A stretch of DNA of 64,000 nucleotides from a virus, in IMG/VR virus record IMGVR_UViG_3300049733_000058, positions 1 to 64,000 of that record; one strand, given 5' to 3'. The notes below the pieces were generated by a model. That model was not told the DNA's origin. It did not search any database and saw only the letters and a list, made by a program, of their open reading frames with translations. Positions 49,836-58,366 of the stretch are shown here, one piece after another. The stretch's first letter is position 1. The number at the start of each line of letters is the position of its first letter. The translations under genes and the position numbers were made by a program.

Positions 49836-51594
49836 TGAGAAACTCTGGGTGGAGTTTCCATACGATTACAGCCTGGTTCAGAAGGTCAAGTCCATCGGCG
49901 GCGCCCGGTACGTCAAGCCCGAAAAGGGAGGACCCGCCTGGTCTATGCCTCTGCACCTGGAGACAGCACGGCGTCTGCGGCGTCTCTTCGGCGATGAAAT
50001 CCGCTTCAGCAACGAACTTGAAGACTGGGGCAGAGACATCGTCGAATTGGAGGACCGTCTGGTGGCGCTGGCCATGGCCGAGGATGGTGAACTTGACCTG
50101 CTGCCCGATGTGCTGCCGGAGATGTACGACACCCTGTACCCCTTCCAGCGAGCAGGCATTGCCTTCGGGGTAGAATGTCCCTTCCCCTTAGTTGCTGACC
50201 AGCCCGGTCTGGGGAAGACCCGTGAAGCCATCGGCATCATCTTCGAAGCGGGCCTGGACTACGGCAAGCATCTGGTCATTGCGCCCAAGACCTCACTGAA
50301 CACAGTGTGGTTCGAAGAGTTGCGGGAGTTGCAGCCCTATGCGATCTGGGTGGCGTCGGGCAGTCGGGGTGAGAAGCAGCGGGCCATCGATGAGTTCATG
50401 GAATACGACGAGCCCGCTTGGCTGATCACCAACCCGGCCACCATCCAGTTCACCAGGGTACGGGGCAAGAAGGATCAATACTTCTCCCAGTTCCCGGCGC
50501 TGTTCGACTTCCTGTGGGACAGCATCATCCTGGACGAATGCCACAAGGCGGGCCTGCGTGACCCCAAATCCATGACGGCCCGTGGTCTGTACGCTCTGCC
50601 CCTGACCGAAGGTGGCAAGCGTCTCGCCCTCAGCGGCACGCCGATGGGTGGCAAGCCCATCAACCTGTGGCCCATTCTGCACTGGTTGGACCCAGAGGAA
50701 TTCAACAGCCGGTGGGCCTGGGCTGAGCACTGGTTGCAGATGTACGACAACGGGTGGGGCACGCAGATCGGTGAGGTGAAGCCCGAACTGCAAGAGGAGT
50801 TCGACCAGTACATCACCCGCTTCATGCTGCGGCGCACCAAGTTGGAGGTGTTCAGCGAACTGCCGCCGAAGCAGTACGTGCCGGTGTGGGTGGACATGAC
50901 CGCCAAGCAGGCGAAGCAGTACAAGGAATTCGCCCTGGCGGCAGAGGTCAAGATCGAAGAGGACCACCTCACCGCCACCAGCATCCTGGCCGAGTACATG
51001 CGGCTGAAGCAGTTTGCCATCTCCTACAGCCACATCGAATGGATTGACCGAGCCGAAGGCGTCTACAAGGTAGTGCCGGATGGCTACGAAGACAGTCCGA
51101 AACTGGAAGCACTGGAGGAGTTGCTGGAGGAGCGGGGTGTCTTCGACGAGAAGCAGGACGTGGATGAGCAGATCGTCATCTTCAGCCAGTTCAGTGTGGT
51201 GGTGGACTGGATCTGCAAGTGGCTGTACGAAGCCAAGGGCATTGAGCCGCTACGCATCACAGGCAAGGTGACCGAGGCGGGCAGGCAGGAAGCCACCGGC
51301 AAGTTCCAGAACAAGGAGGCCAAGGTCATCGTTATGACCACAACGGCGGGCGGCGTGGCCATCACCCTGGATGCTGCCGACACCGTCATCTTCATGGACG
51401 AAACCTGGGTGCCCGACGACCAGGAGCAAGGCGAGGACCGCATCCACCGGGTCAGCCGAATTCACCAGGTCACTTGCTACTACATCCGCACCAACGGTAC
51501 CATTGAGGAATACATCGAGAAGAAAGTACAGAGGAAACAGAATGTCAACAACATCATCCTCGATCTCCGTCGGGAAGGCCTCCGTGCCCTCTGA
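49801..51594 (+). CDS. SNF2-like helicase / ATPase
   Basis: 597 residues from GTG 49801. The first 80 residues (LWVEFPYDYSLVQKVKSIGG) resemble the HARP-like lead domain of such enzymes. Motif I DQPGLGKT lies at about residues 132-139, motif II DECH at 245-248, and motif III ALSGTPMGGKP near 278. The C-terminal helicase core has IVIFSQFSVVVDWICKW, IVMTTTAGGVAITLDAADTV and EDRIHRVSRIHQV (motif VI). SNF2 enzymes move along duplex DNA and remodel it. In this operon it likely supports replication or recombination. Confidence 0.92.
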   Translation: MPRTRAKATQRDEKLWVEFPYDYSLVQKVKSIGGARYVKPEKGGPAWSMPLHLETARRLRRLFGDEIRFSNELEDWGRDIVELEDRLVALAMAEDGELDLLPDVLPEMYDTLYPFQRAGIAFGVECPFPLVADQPGLGKTREAIGIIFEAGLDYGKHLVIAPKTSLNTVWFEELRELQPYAIWVASGSRGEKQRAIDEFMEYDEPAWLITNPATIQFTRVRGKKDQYFSQFPALFDFLWDSIILDECHKAGLRDPKSMTARGLYALPLTEGGKRLALSGTPMGGKPINLWPILHWLDPEEFNSRWAWAEHWLQMYDNGWGTQIGEVKPELQEEFDQYITRFMLRRTKLEVFSELPPKQYVPVWVDMTAKQAKQYKEFALAAEVKIEEDHLTATSILAEYMRLKQFAISYSHIEWIDRAEGVYKVVPDGYEDSPKLEALEELLEERGVFDEKQDVDEQIVIFSQFSVVVDWICKWLYEAKGIEPLRITGKVTEAGRQEATGKFQNKEAKVIVMTTTAGGVAITLDAADTVIFMDETWVPDDQEQGEDRIHRVSRIHQVTCYYIRTNGTIEEYIEKKVQRKQNVNNIILDLRREGLRAL

Positions 51595-52600
51595 GCCGCT
51601 GTTCGTTGTCCGCACCAGTGAGCGGGTCGACTTCACTCGGTGCAGGCAGCGGTGGTGGTGGGCCTACCAAGACAGGCTCAAGCCCATACAGAACGCACCG
51701 GCCCTGCGCTTCGGTGACTTGATTCACCAAGCCCTGGCCGTGTGGTACAAGCCCAGCAAGCCGGGGAAGATCCTGCGGGGCGTCAAGCCCTGGATCACCT
51801 TTGACAAGGTGTATCAGCAGCAGTTGGAGGACAACCTCAGCGAATTCAACATTCGGCTGGAGGACGAAGAGGAGTGGGTCAATGCCAGGGATCTCGGCAA
51901 CGAGATGCTGCGTAACTACGTTGATCGGTGGGGGCGTGACGAACGTTATCGTGTCCTCTCCCCTGAGCAGCCCATCCAGGTTGATCTGTATATGGCTGAC
52001 GGCAAGTATCTGTGCACTTACGTCGCTCAGTTGGACGTCGTCGTTCAGGATATGGAAACGCTCCAGTACGGCCTGATGGAACACAAGACCGCAGGCACCA
52101 TTCGCACTGACCACCTTGACCTGGACGAACAGGGCGGCACGTACTGGGCAGTGGCGCCGTTCTGGCTGATGGAACGAGGCATCCTCAAGCCGGGGCAGGA
52201 CTTGGACTTCATCCTGTACAACTTCCTGCGCAAGCAGAAGAAAGACACCCGCAAGCAAGACGCTGACGGCGCCTACCTGAACTTGGACGGTAGCGTCAGT
52301 AAGAAACAGCCTGCCCCACTGTTCCAGCGGGAGAAGATGTACCGAGGGCAGAACGAGCGCATTGCGCTCCTGCAACGCCTGGAGCAGCAGGTGTTGGAAA
52401 TGCGGGGCGTAGCCGCTGGTGAGATCGACTGCTACAAGACGATCCTAGGTGGTTGCCGTGGAATGTTTGGCTGCGCCTACCGGGATATGTGCGTTGTCCA
52501 CGAATCCAACGGCGACTGGGAGGCGGTCCGAGACGCTACAATGTCAACGTGGGACCCATACTCAGCACATGAACTAGAACAGGAGAAGGACAGTGGCTAA
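51542..52600 (+). CDS. RecB/Cas4-like PD-(D/E)XK nuclease with Fe-S cysteines
   Basis: 352 residues from ATG 51542 with GAGGAAA upstream, overlapping the helicase by 53 nt. A nuclease core is seen with QLDVVVQDM (Asp) near residue 163 and LMEHKTAG (E-x-K) near 180. One Cys near residue 34 (FTRCRQRW) and a C-terminal cluster near 297-318 (CRGMFGCAYRDMC) form the four-Cys pattern of Fe-S RecB/Cas4 exonucleases. With the Sak4-like protein next to it, this forms a plausible phage recombination pair of exonuclease and annealing ATPase. Confidence 0.87.
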   Translation: MSTTSSSISVGKASVPSEPLFVVRTSERVDFTRCRQRWWWAYQDRLKPIQNAPALRFGDLIHQALAVWYKPSKPGKILRGVKPWITFDKVYQQQLEDNLSEFNIRLEDEEEWVNARDLGNEMLRNYVDRWGRDERYRVLSPEQPIQVDLYMADGKYLCTYVAQLDVVVQDMETLQYGLMEHKTAGTIRTDHLDLDEQGGTYWAVAPFWLMERGILKPGQDLDFILYNFLRKQKKDTRKQDADGAYLNLDGSVSKKQPAPLFQREKMYRGQNERIALLQRLEQQVLEMRGVAAGEIDCYKTILGGCRGMFGCAYRDMCVVHESNGDWEAVRDATMSTWDPYSAHELEQEKDSG

Positions 52601-53426
52601 CCGACCATCAGCGATTGTTCCTGTCACAAAGATCGAGAGTCCATTCGCACGTGTCCTGATCTACGGCGACCCCGGCTGTGGAAAGACACCCCTGGTGGGT
52701 ACGTCACCCCGTGGGCTCATCCTCAGCGCCGACCCCTACGGCACCATCAGCGCCGCCCTGACGGGCAGCAAGTGTGACCGCTGGGACGTGCGAGACCACA
52801 ACGATCTGGACGAGGCGTACCAGTTCTTCCGGCACGGGGGCTGCGACGACTATTCCTGGGTGTGGCTGGACAGCGTCACGTTGTTCGAAGAACGTGGCTT
52901 GGACAGCATCATGGAAGACCTGATTAGCAGTGGCAAGACCCATCGCAAGGTGTACCTTCCCGACCGCCCGGAGTACGGGCAGAACCAGAACAGGATCAAA
53001 CTGTGGGTGCGGGGCATGGTGGACCTGCCCATCAACTTCGGGCTGACGGCGCACATCATGCGAGTGGAGGATGAAGACGGCAACGTCATCATGAAGCCCT
53101 CAATCCAGGGCGTACAGGGCAAAGTGTCAGACACGATTTGCGGCTACATGGGCATCGTTGGTTATATGTGGGCCGCTCGCAAGGAGGGGGAAATCCGGCG
53201 AGGCTTGCAGGTCTTCAAGGACAGCAAGCGGGTAGCGAAGGACCGCTACGGTGCCATCCCCAACGGCAAGATGTTCAACCCCACAATTCCGAGACTGGAG
53301 GAGTTGATCAGGAAGAAGTTGCCCGAGCCGCCTACACCTCGAAAGCGCACTGGCGTGAAGCGTGCGGCGCCAGGTAATGTGCAACGTAACCGCACAGCAG
53401 CACAACGAAACAGAAGGAGCACTTGA
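52593..53426 (+). CDS. Sak4-like recombination ATPase
   Basis: 277 residues from GTG 52593. Walker A GDPGCGKT is at residues 25-32 and the Walker B Asp is in WVWLDSVT near residue 92. This RecA-core ATPase type (AAA_24 / Sak4) binds ssDNA and helps strand annealing in phages, often with a ssDNA-binding partner. The gene directly downstream is such a partner. The C-terminus is basic and disordered (PRKRTGVKRAAPGNVQRN). Confidence 0.85.
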   Translation: MANRPSAIVPVTKIESPFARVLIYGDPGCGKTPLVGTSPRGLILSADPYGTISAALTGSKCDRWDVRDHNDLDEAYQFFRHGGCDDYSWVWLDSVTLFEERGLDSIMEDLISSGKTHRKVYLPDRPEYGQNQNRIKLWVRGMVDLPINFGLTAHIMRVEDEDGNVIMKPSIQGVQGKVSDTICGYMGIVGYMWAARKEGEIRRGLQVFKDSKRVAKDRYGAIPNGKMFNPTIPRLEELIRKKLPEPPTPRKRTGVKRAAPGNVQRNRTAAQRNRRST

Positions 53427-53427
53427 A

Positions 53428-54231
53428 ATGGCAGTCATCAAGTACGATGTCAGTGAGTCCGACCCCGGCTCAGCCAAGGGTGGGGCGCAGTCCGTACCCA
53501 AGCGGGGCGTGAAGGTAGTCAAGATCGAGTACATCAAGGACCGGCGCCCGGAGAAGAACGACTTCGAAGTCAAGGCCACCATCGCCCAGGGGGACAACAA
53601 GAACTACCCCTACTGGGACTACATCAACTTCGGTGAGTCCAGCGTGTGGAAGATGGACCAGTTCCTCATGGCCATCGGCGTGGCCGATGCAGACAGCAAG
53701 CGCAAGGGGCAGTTCGACCCGGCCAAGCAGAAGGGCAAGTTGGTCAAGGTCGACACCAAGGTGGAGAACGACGACGACGGCGAGCCGGTGCGCAGCAAGA
53801 TCCGGGCGTGGCTGGGCATGGCCGACGACAGCGACGACGAGAACGACGACGATATGTCGGATGACGACAACGACTCCGACACTTCTGACGACGAGAACAC
53901 CGAGGATTCCGACTCCGACAGCGACACCGAAGACGGTGACGACTACGACGGTTGGGAACTGTCGGATCTCCGGGCCGAGTTGAAGGACCGTGGGTTGGAC
54001 ACCAAGGGCGGCAAGTCCGTGCTGATCACCCGCCTGCGGGAAGACGACGGCGCCAGCGACGAGAGCGGGAACGGCGACGAAGATGACGCCGACCGGGACT
54101 ACGACAACTGGGACGCCGCCGACATCAAGGCCGAACTCAAGGAGCGAGGCCTGAACGCAAGTGGTCGCCTGCCCACCCTGATCCAGCGGCTGAAGGATTC
54201 CGACGGCCAGGAATCAGCGTTCGACTCGTAG
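53428..54231 (+). CDS. ssDNA-binding-like protein (DUF669-like) with two SAP motifs
   Basis: 267 residues from ATG 53428 (AGGAGCAC upstream); the frame extends to 53362 without support. Residues 1-125 look like a DUF669-type single-strand-binding fold (GVKVVKIEYIKDRRPEKNDF). Then comes a highly acidic Asp/Ser tract (about 130-172), and two SAP-like motifs: DGWELSDLRAELKDRGLD near 175 and DNWDAADIKAELKERGLN near 226. Acidic tails are common in SSB proteins, but tandem SAP motifs after one are not. It is coupled by position to the Sak4-like gene. Confidence 0.82.
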   Translation: MAVIKYDVSESDPGSAKGGAQSVPKRGVKVVKIEYIKDRRPEKNDFEVKATIAQGDNKNYPYWDYINFGESSVWKMDQFLMAIGVADADSKRKGQFDPAKQKGKLVKVDTKVENDDDGEPVRSKIRAWLGMADDSDDENDDDMSDDDNDSDTSDDENTEDSDSDSDTEDGDDYDGWELSDLRAELKDRGLDTKGGKSVLITRLREDDGASDESGNGDEDDADRDYDNWDAADIKAELKERGLNASGRLPTLIQRLKDSDGQESAFDS

Positions 54232-54233
54232 TT

Positions 54234-54302
54234 CTAACCCCTCGGGTGGACGCCGCCCCGTGCGCCATCCGCCAGTCACGGATAAGCGGTAGGAGGGGTT
54301 AG
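54234..54302. other. 10-bp inverted repeat around a GC-rich spacer
   Basis: CTAACCCCTC (54234-54243) and GAGGGGTTAG (54293-54302) enclose 49 nt directly after the stop at 54231. The right arm resembles the GGGGTTAGC of the hairpin before the primase gene. It may be a terminator or a structured leader for the gene at 54403. The rest of 54232-54402 shows no gene. Confidence 0.5.
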
Positions 54303-54402
54303 CCGGGGCTGCCCTGTGAGTGCATCTCGCCCCTCGCCTGGTGCGCTCCGGGGTGGCCCCGCTACGTTGTCGGGTCAACTTGTACAGAGGAGCATAGAAA
54401 TC

Positions 54403-54705
54403 ATGTCTACGGCGAGCATACAACATCTGTCGCCAGAGGAATTCTACCGCACCTCGAACATGGCGCTTGTGGCCTTCTTGAAGATGCAGGGCCACGCAGC
54501 ACAGACGGTTCGTTGGGAAGGGGAATCCTGCTACTGGTACTTCGACAAATCGGATCCGCTGCTGGATGTAGTGGATACCTACATGTCAGGAGACGCTTTA
54601 GTGGAACCTCGTGAGTACAACCGTGTATTCGGACTGACCAAGAAGGAGTTGGCAACGGACGACGCCCCTGAGCGATTTCACCATGACCAACAGCGTTCTG
54701 CCTGA
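54403..54705 (+). CDS. DUF5659-like protein
   Basis: 100 residues from ATG 54403, AGAGGAG upstream. The order YRTSNMALVAFLKMQGHAAQ, then CYWYFDKSDPLLDVVDTYMS, then REYNRVFGLTKKEL, matches small DUF5659-like proteins, which pair a helix-strand unit with an F-x-F-x-D motif. They occur beside replication genes in phages; the role is unknown. Confidence 0.72.
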   Translation: MSTASIQHLSPEEFYRTSNMALVAFLKMQGHAAQTVRWEGESCYWYFDKSDPLLDVVDTYMSGDALVEPREYNRVFGLTKKELATDDAPERFHHDQQRSA

Positions 54706-54733
54706 CCGCTAACTACATTCAGGGGGTTAGCGG
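54706..54733 (+). promoter_or_regulatory. Hairpin over the ribosome site and start codon of the primase-helicase gene
   Basis: CCGCTAAC (54706-54713) pairs perfectly with GTTAGCGG (54726-54733). The last paired base is the first base of the GTG start, and the GGGGG ribosome site (54722-54726) lies in the loop edge. Folding would limit initiation, so translation of the upstream gene or a bound protein may control primase synthesis. Confidence 0.6.
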
Positions 54734-57549
54734 TGAAGGTAGGCCCGCAGACGATTGCCGTCCTTGAGCCTTACCTAGAAGACCAAGGACCAAACAGTTC
54801 AAATGAGTGGGGCATGCATTGCCCCTACCATGACGACAGCAAACGCTCGGCTTCACTCAACGTGGAGAAGGGCGTCTTCTATTGCCAGGTGTGTGACCGG
54901 GGTGCTACGGCACGGGAGGTCGCCCAGGCAATCAAAGATGGGAAGGTGCTGAATGAACGTAGCGTATCGAAAGGTCCCGCTGCGAGAGGGAACGGCAAAG
55001 AGAACAGTCCCCTTAGTGAAGCACGAGTGCCAGGTTGGGCGTCTGCACTGCTGGGCAATTCTGACGCCCTCGAGAAGTTTCAGCAGAGGCGGGGTATCGA
55101 TCGATCGATCATCGAGGCTTACAGCATCGGGTGGGACAGAACGAACAGAGCGTACACTATTCCGATTCAAGACGAGCAGGGCACGCTCATCAATGTCCGA
55201 CGTTATTCACTCGATCCAGGTGACCGTCGGAAGATTTGGTCGGTTAACGGGCATGGATCTCCGACTCTCTATCCGATTGAGGGATGGGAGCACTGGGGAA
55301 AGCAAGTCATCATCTGCGAAGGAGAATGGGACGCCCTCTTCACAACGCAGCAAGGCTTCGACTGTGTGACCCGCACCGGGGCAGCCAAGGTGTGGAAGCC
55401 CGAGTGGAACCACTACTTCATCGGGAAGGATGTATTCATCTGCCACGACATGGATACGGCGGGGCAAGAGGCCAACCAGGTCGTAGCGGAGAGCCTGGCT
55501 CAGACGGTGGGCATACCCAGCATCCGCATCGTCACGCTGCCCTACCCGGTGGAGCCCAAGGATGGAAAGGACCTGACCAACTACTGGTTGGATGGCTACA
55601 AGGCCAGCGACTTCTCTCTGCTGATGGCGGGCGCCACCCATTACCAGCAGCAAGGGGAGGCCGAGCAAGAGATCATTGACCTGGAAGACGTCACGGTCCT
55701 GGACAGTTTCGACCCTGCCAACATGGGCAAGCGGTTGCGGATGAAGGTGACCATCGTCGGCAAGGCCACCAACAACTACATTCTGCCGCACGTCATCGAC
55801 ATGCACTGTGACCAGAAGGCGGGCAGTAAGTGCCAGACCTGTTGCATGGGTCCGGAAGCCGCCCTGCACAACGGGCAGTACACCATGGAGATTCCAGCGG
55901 AAGACCCCATCCTGTTGGAGTTCCAGAACAGCAGCAACAATCAGGTGGCTGACTTGTTGCGCCAGCGGTTGGGCGCCGAGAAGTGCAACCGTTTGGAGAA
56001 GGACGGGCTGAAGTTCCACAGTGTTGACGAGATCTACGTGCGGCCCAGTGTGGACATCAGTAGCAGTGCACGGGTGGACCACGTCAAGCGCAGATTCACA
56101 GTGGTGAACCAGCACGCCATCATGCCCAACAACACCGTGGAAGTTGTGGGCGCCATGTACCCCAATCCACGTTCGCAGTACAACGAGTTCCTGGCGTGGG
56201 AGTTGCAATCCACGTTGACCAGTGTTGATCACTTCGAAGTCACGGAGCAGGCCAAGCGCCACCTGCGTCGGTTCCAACCCCGTGAGGGTCAGACCCCGTT
56301 GGCCAAGGCGTTGAGCATTGCCCACGACCTCGGCGAGAACGTCACGCATATCTATGACCGTGACGATATGCACGTCTTCTTTGATCTGATCTACCACAGC
56401 GTTCTGATGTTCACGTTCTCAGGGCGCATGGTAGAGAAGGGCTGGCTGGAGGGCCTGATCGTTGGCGACACTCGCACGGGCAAGTCAGAAGTCGGCAAGG
56501 TTCTGACTCGCTACTACGGTGCTGGAGAATTCGTCAACGGTGAAGCAGCCAGCGTGGCCGGTATCCTGGGTGGTGTCCAGCAAATTGGCAGAGACTGGAT
56601 CATCACCTGGGGTGCCGTGCCACTGAACGACCGGCGCCTGGTGGTGCTGGACGAGGTCAGCGGTTTGGAACTACCGCAGTTGGCGCAGTTGTCCGCCATG
56701 CGCTCCAGTGGTGAGGCGCAGATCACGAAGATTGTTTCAGAGTCAACCCCGGCCCGCACTCGGGCAGTATGGATGGGCAACGCTCGCAATGGACGGCCCA
56801 TGAGTGACTTCACCTACGGGGTGCAGGCCATCCGTCCGTTGATCGGCAACAACGAAGATGTGGCCCGATTCGACATCGCCATGACCGTCTCCGAAGTAGA
56901 TGTGCCGACCGAGGTCATCAACGAGCGGAAGAACGAGAACACGTCCAGCCGGAGGTACCCCTCTGCCGCCTGCCGCACTGCCGTGAACTGGGCGTGGACC
57001 CGCAGGGCTGAACACGTCAAGTGGGCACCCGGTGCTGAGGACGCCGTGCTGGCGGCTGCGTCAGCCATGGGTGGGCTATACCACAGCGACCCACCACTGG
57101 TGCAGGCAGCCAACGTCAGGTTGAAATTGGCCCGCATCGCCGTGGCTCTGGCCTGTCGTACCGTCAGCACGGACAAGGACTTCGAGGTAGTCATCGTCAA
57201 GAAGCAGCATATCAAGGATGCCGTGGCATTCATGGACATGCTGTACGGGAACCCACGGTTCGGCTACAAGGACGTCAGCGAGGAGAACGTCAAGGACCGG
57301 CTGCGGGCGCAGGATGCTCTCGATAAGATCAAGGCGTACTTGATCAGCAAGCCGGGGTTGAGTAAGTTCCTCCGTGAGTCCGAGGGGCACTTCCGACGGC
57401 AGGACCTGGAGGACATTCTGAACTTCTCCAAGGAGGAGGCCAGCGCCACGGTCAATCGCCTGCACGACGCACGCATGATCCGCCGCACACAAGCCAACAT
57501 CCATCTCAACAGTGAACTGCAAGAACTCATCAGGGAGATTGAAGAATGA
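54733..57549 (+). CDS. Primase (zinc finger + toprim) fused to AAA+ / MCM-like helicase
   Basis: 938 residues, GTG start. A CHC2-type zinc finger is formed by C30, H33, C51 and C54. The toprim core has EGEWDA at 196-201 and DMDTAG at 239-244. The middle holds an extra domain with a Cys cluster (CDQKAGSKCQTCCMG near 360). The helicase part has Walker A VGDTRTGKSE at about 577-586 and Walker B RRLVVLDEVSG near 634; an Arg-finger candidate follows in TPARTRAVWMGNARNG. This MCM-like AAA+ core is unlike the DnaB-type found with most phage primases. It would prime and unwind DNA for the DnaE polymerase downstream. Confidence 0.9.
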   Translation: MKVGPQTIAVLEPYLEDQGPNSSNEWGMHCPYHDDSKRSASLNVEKGVFYCQVCDRGATAREVAQAIKDGKVLNERSVSKGPAARGNGKENSPLSEARVPGWASALLGNSDALEKFQQRRGIDRSIIEAYSIGWDRTNRAYTIPIQDEQGTLINVRRYSLDPGDRRKIWSVNGHGSPTLYPIEGWEHWGKQVIICEGEWDALFTTQQGFDCVTRTGAAKVWKPEWNHYFIGKDVFICHDMDTAGQEANQVVAESLAQTVGIPSIRIVTLPYPVEPKDGKDLTNYWLDGYKASDFSLLMAGATHYQQQGEAEQEIIDLEDVTVLDSFDPANMGKRLRMKVTIVGKATNNYILPHVIDMHCDQKAGSKCQTCCMGPEAALHNGQYTMEIPAEDPILLEFQNSSNNQVADLLRQRLGAEKCNRLEKDGLKFHSVDEIYVRPSVDISSSARVDHVKRRFTVVNQHAIMPNNTVEVVGAMYPNPRSQYNEFLAWELQSTLTSVDHFEVTEQAKRHLRRFQPREGQTPLAKALSIAHDLGENVTHIYDRDDMHVFFDLIYHSVLMFTFSGRMVEKGWLEGLIVGDTRTGKSEVGKVLTRYYGAGEFVNGEAASVAGILGGVQQIGRDWIITWGAVPLNDRRLVVLDEVSGLELPQLAQLSAMRSSGEAQITKIVSESTPARTRAVWMGNARNGRPMSDFTYGVQAIRPLIGNNEDVARFDIAMTVSEVDVPTEVINERKNENTSSRRYPSAACRTAVNWAWTRRAEHVKWAPGAEDAVLAAASAMGGLYHSDPPLVQAANVRLKLARIAVALACRTVSTDKDFEVVIVKKQHIKDAVAFMDMLYGNPRFGYKDVSEENVKDRLRAQDALDKIKAYLISKPGLSKFLRESEGHFRRQDLEDILNFSKEEASATVNRLHDARMIRRTQANIHLNSELQELIREIEE

Positions 57550-57629
57550 CAGATCATAGATATGGCGCTCTTAACCCCCGGTGGAAGGGCGGTAGTTCAC
57601 AGCGTGGTTCGGACGGGAGGTTCATCTGA
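57546..57629 (+). CDS. 27-residue peptide resembling an HNH-endonuclease leader (possible remnant)
   Basis: From ATG 57546 (ATGA overlap with primase) to TGA 57629 (overlapping the next ATG). The peptide MTDHRYGALNPRWKGGSSQR is close to the N-x-x-W-K-G-G segment of phage HNH endonucleases, and it ends GSDGRFI*. Either it is the remaining start of an HNH gene or a tiny coupled peptide. The perfect junctions on both sides argue that it is translated. Confidence 0.5.
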   Translation: MTDHRYGALNPRWKGGSSQRGSDGRFI

Positions 57630-58366
57630 TGGTTTCAGCGGCGATACTCGGTTGTGGGCCTGCCGGGTTACTGGCGGCGGATGCCTGCGCCCTCATGGGG
57701 ATCGAATTCACCATCTACACTGACGACATCAAACCCAGTCGCATTGGTGGGGCACAGTTCTTGCACCGGCACATTCCGTATCTCAACACCATGGAGCCGG
57801 AGGCACTGGCTGAGTTCCGACACATGGGCACGGCGGCGGGCTACGCCAAGAAGGTCTACGGCGATCCCTTTGCTGAGACCAGTTGGGAGGCCTACCCCAC
57901 GGGCCTGGTTCCCATATGGTCCATGCAGAAAGCCTACGACCTCTTGTTTCGTAGGTACCGCAGTCACATGATCAAGCGGGAGATCGACATTGCGGCGCTG
58001 TACCGACTGAAAGAAAACTGGATCTTCAGTTGCATCCCGGCGCCTGCCCTGTGCGAAGATCACCCTCGGTGCCAGTTCGTCAGGCAGGACGTGTGGATCG
58101 TGGACGCCCCTGCCGCCCAGGAACACACCGTGGTCTACAACGGCTACGACGGGTTCAGTTGGTATCGGTACAGCAGTCTGTTCGGCAATGCGTTCTATGA
58201 ATATCCCATGCCGAGGACAGGTAGTTTCAAGATCAGCAAGCCGCTCCGTACCACCTGCCCCGGTCCTGACCGGCCTGGGCTGTACCGGCTCGGGCGCTAC
58301 GGCGCCTGGGAGAAGAAGGCTCTCATCCACCACGCTTACGAAAAGACTCTGGAGGTCATCGGGTGA
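57629..58366 (+). CDS. FAD/NAD-binding oxidoreductase-like protein
   Basis: 245 residues from ATG 57629, GGGAGG upstream. SAAILGCGPAGLLAADACAL at 3-22 is a GxGxxG dinucleotide-binding motif, followed by a beta-alpha-beta to FTIYTDDI. The rest has many Tyr/Trp residues and a conserved-looking GLYRLGRYGAWEKK near the end, which resembles a substrate or flavin-binding part. It is shorter than a full flavoenzyme, so one domain may be missing. Reaction unknown. Coupled by GTGA to the HAD gene. Confidence 0.75.
   Translation: MVSAAILGCGPAGLLAADACALMGIEFTIYTDDIKPSRIGGAQFLHRHIPYLNTMEPEALAEFRHMGTAAGYAKKVYGDPFAETSWEAYPTGLVPIWSMQKAYDLLFRRYRSHMIKREIDIAALYRLKENWIFSCIPAPALCEDHPRCQFVRQDVWIVDAPAAQEHTVVYNGYDGFSWYRYSSLFGNAFYEYPMPRTGSFKISKPLRTTCPGPDRPGLYRLGRYGAWEKKALIHHAYEKTLEVIG

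Noticed and set aside
55207-56397. 396-residue minus-strand frame opposite the primase-helicase
   Set aside because: It lies wholly inside a gene with clear catalytic motifs and has no ribosome site or family signature.
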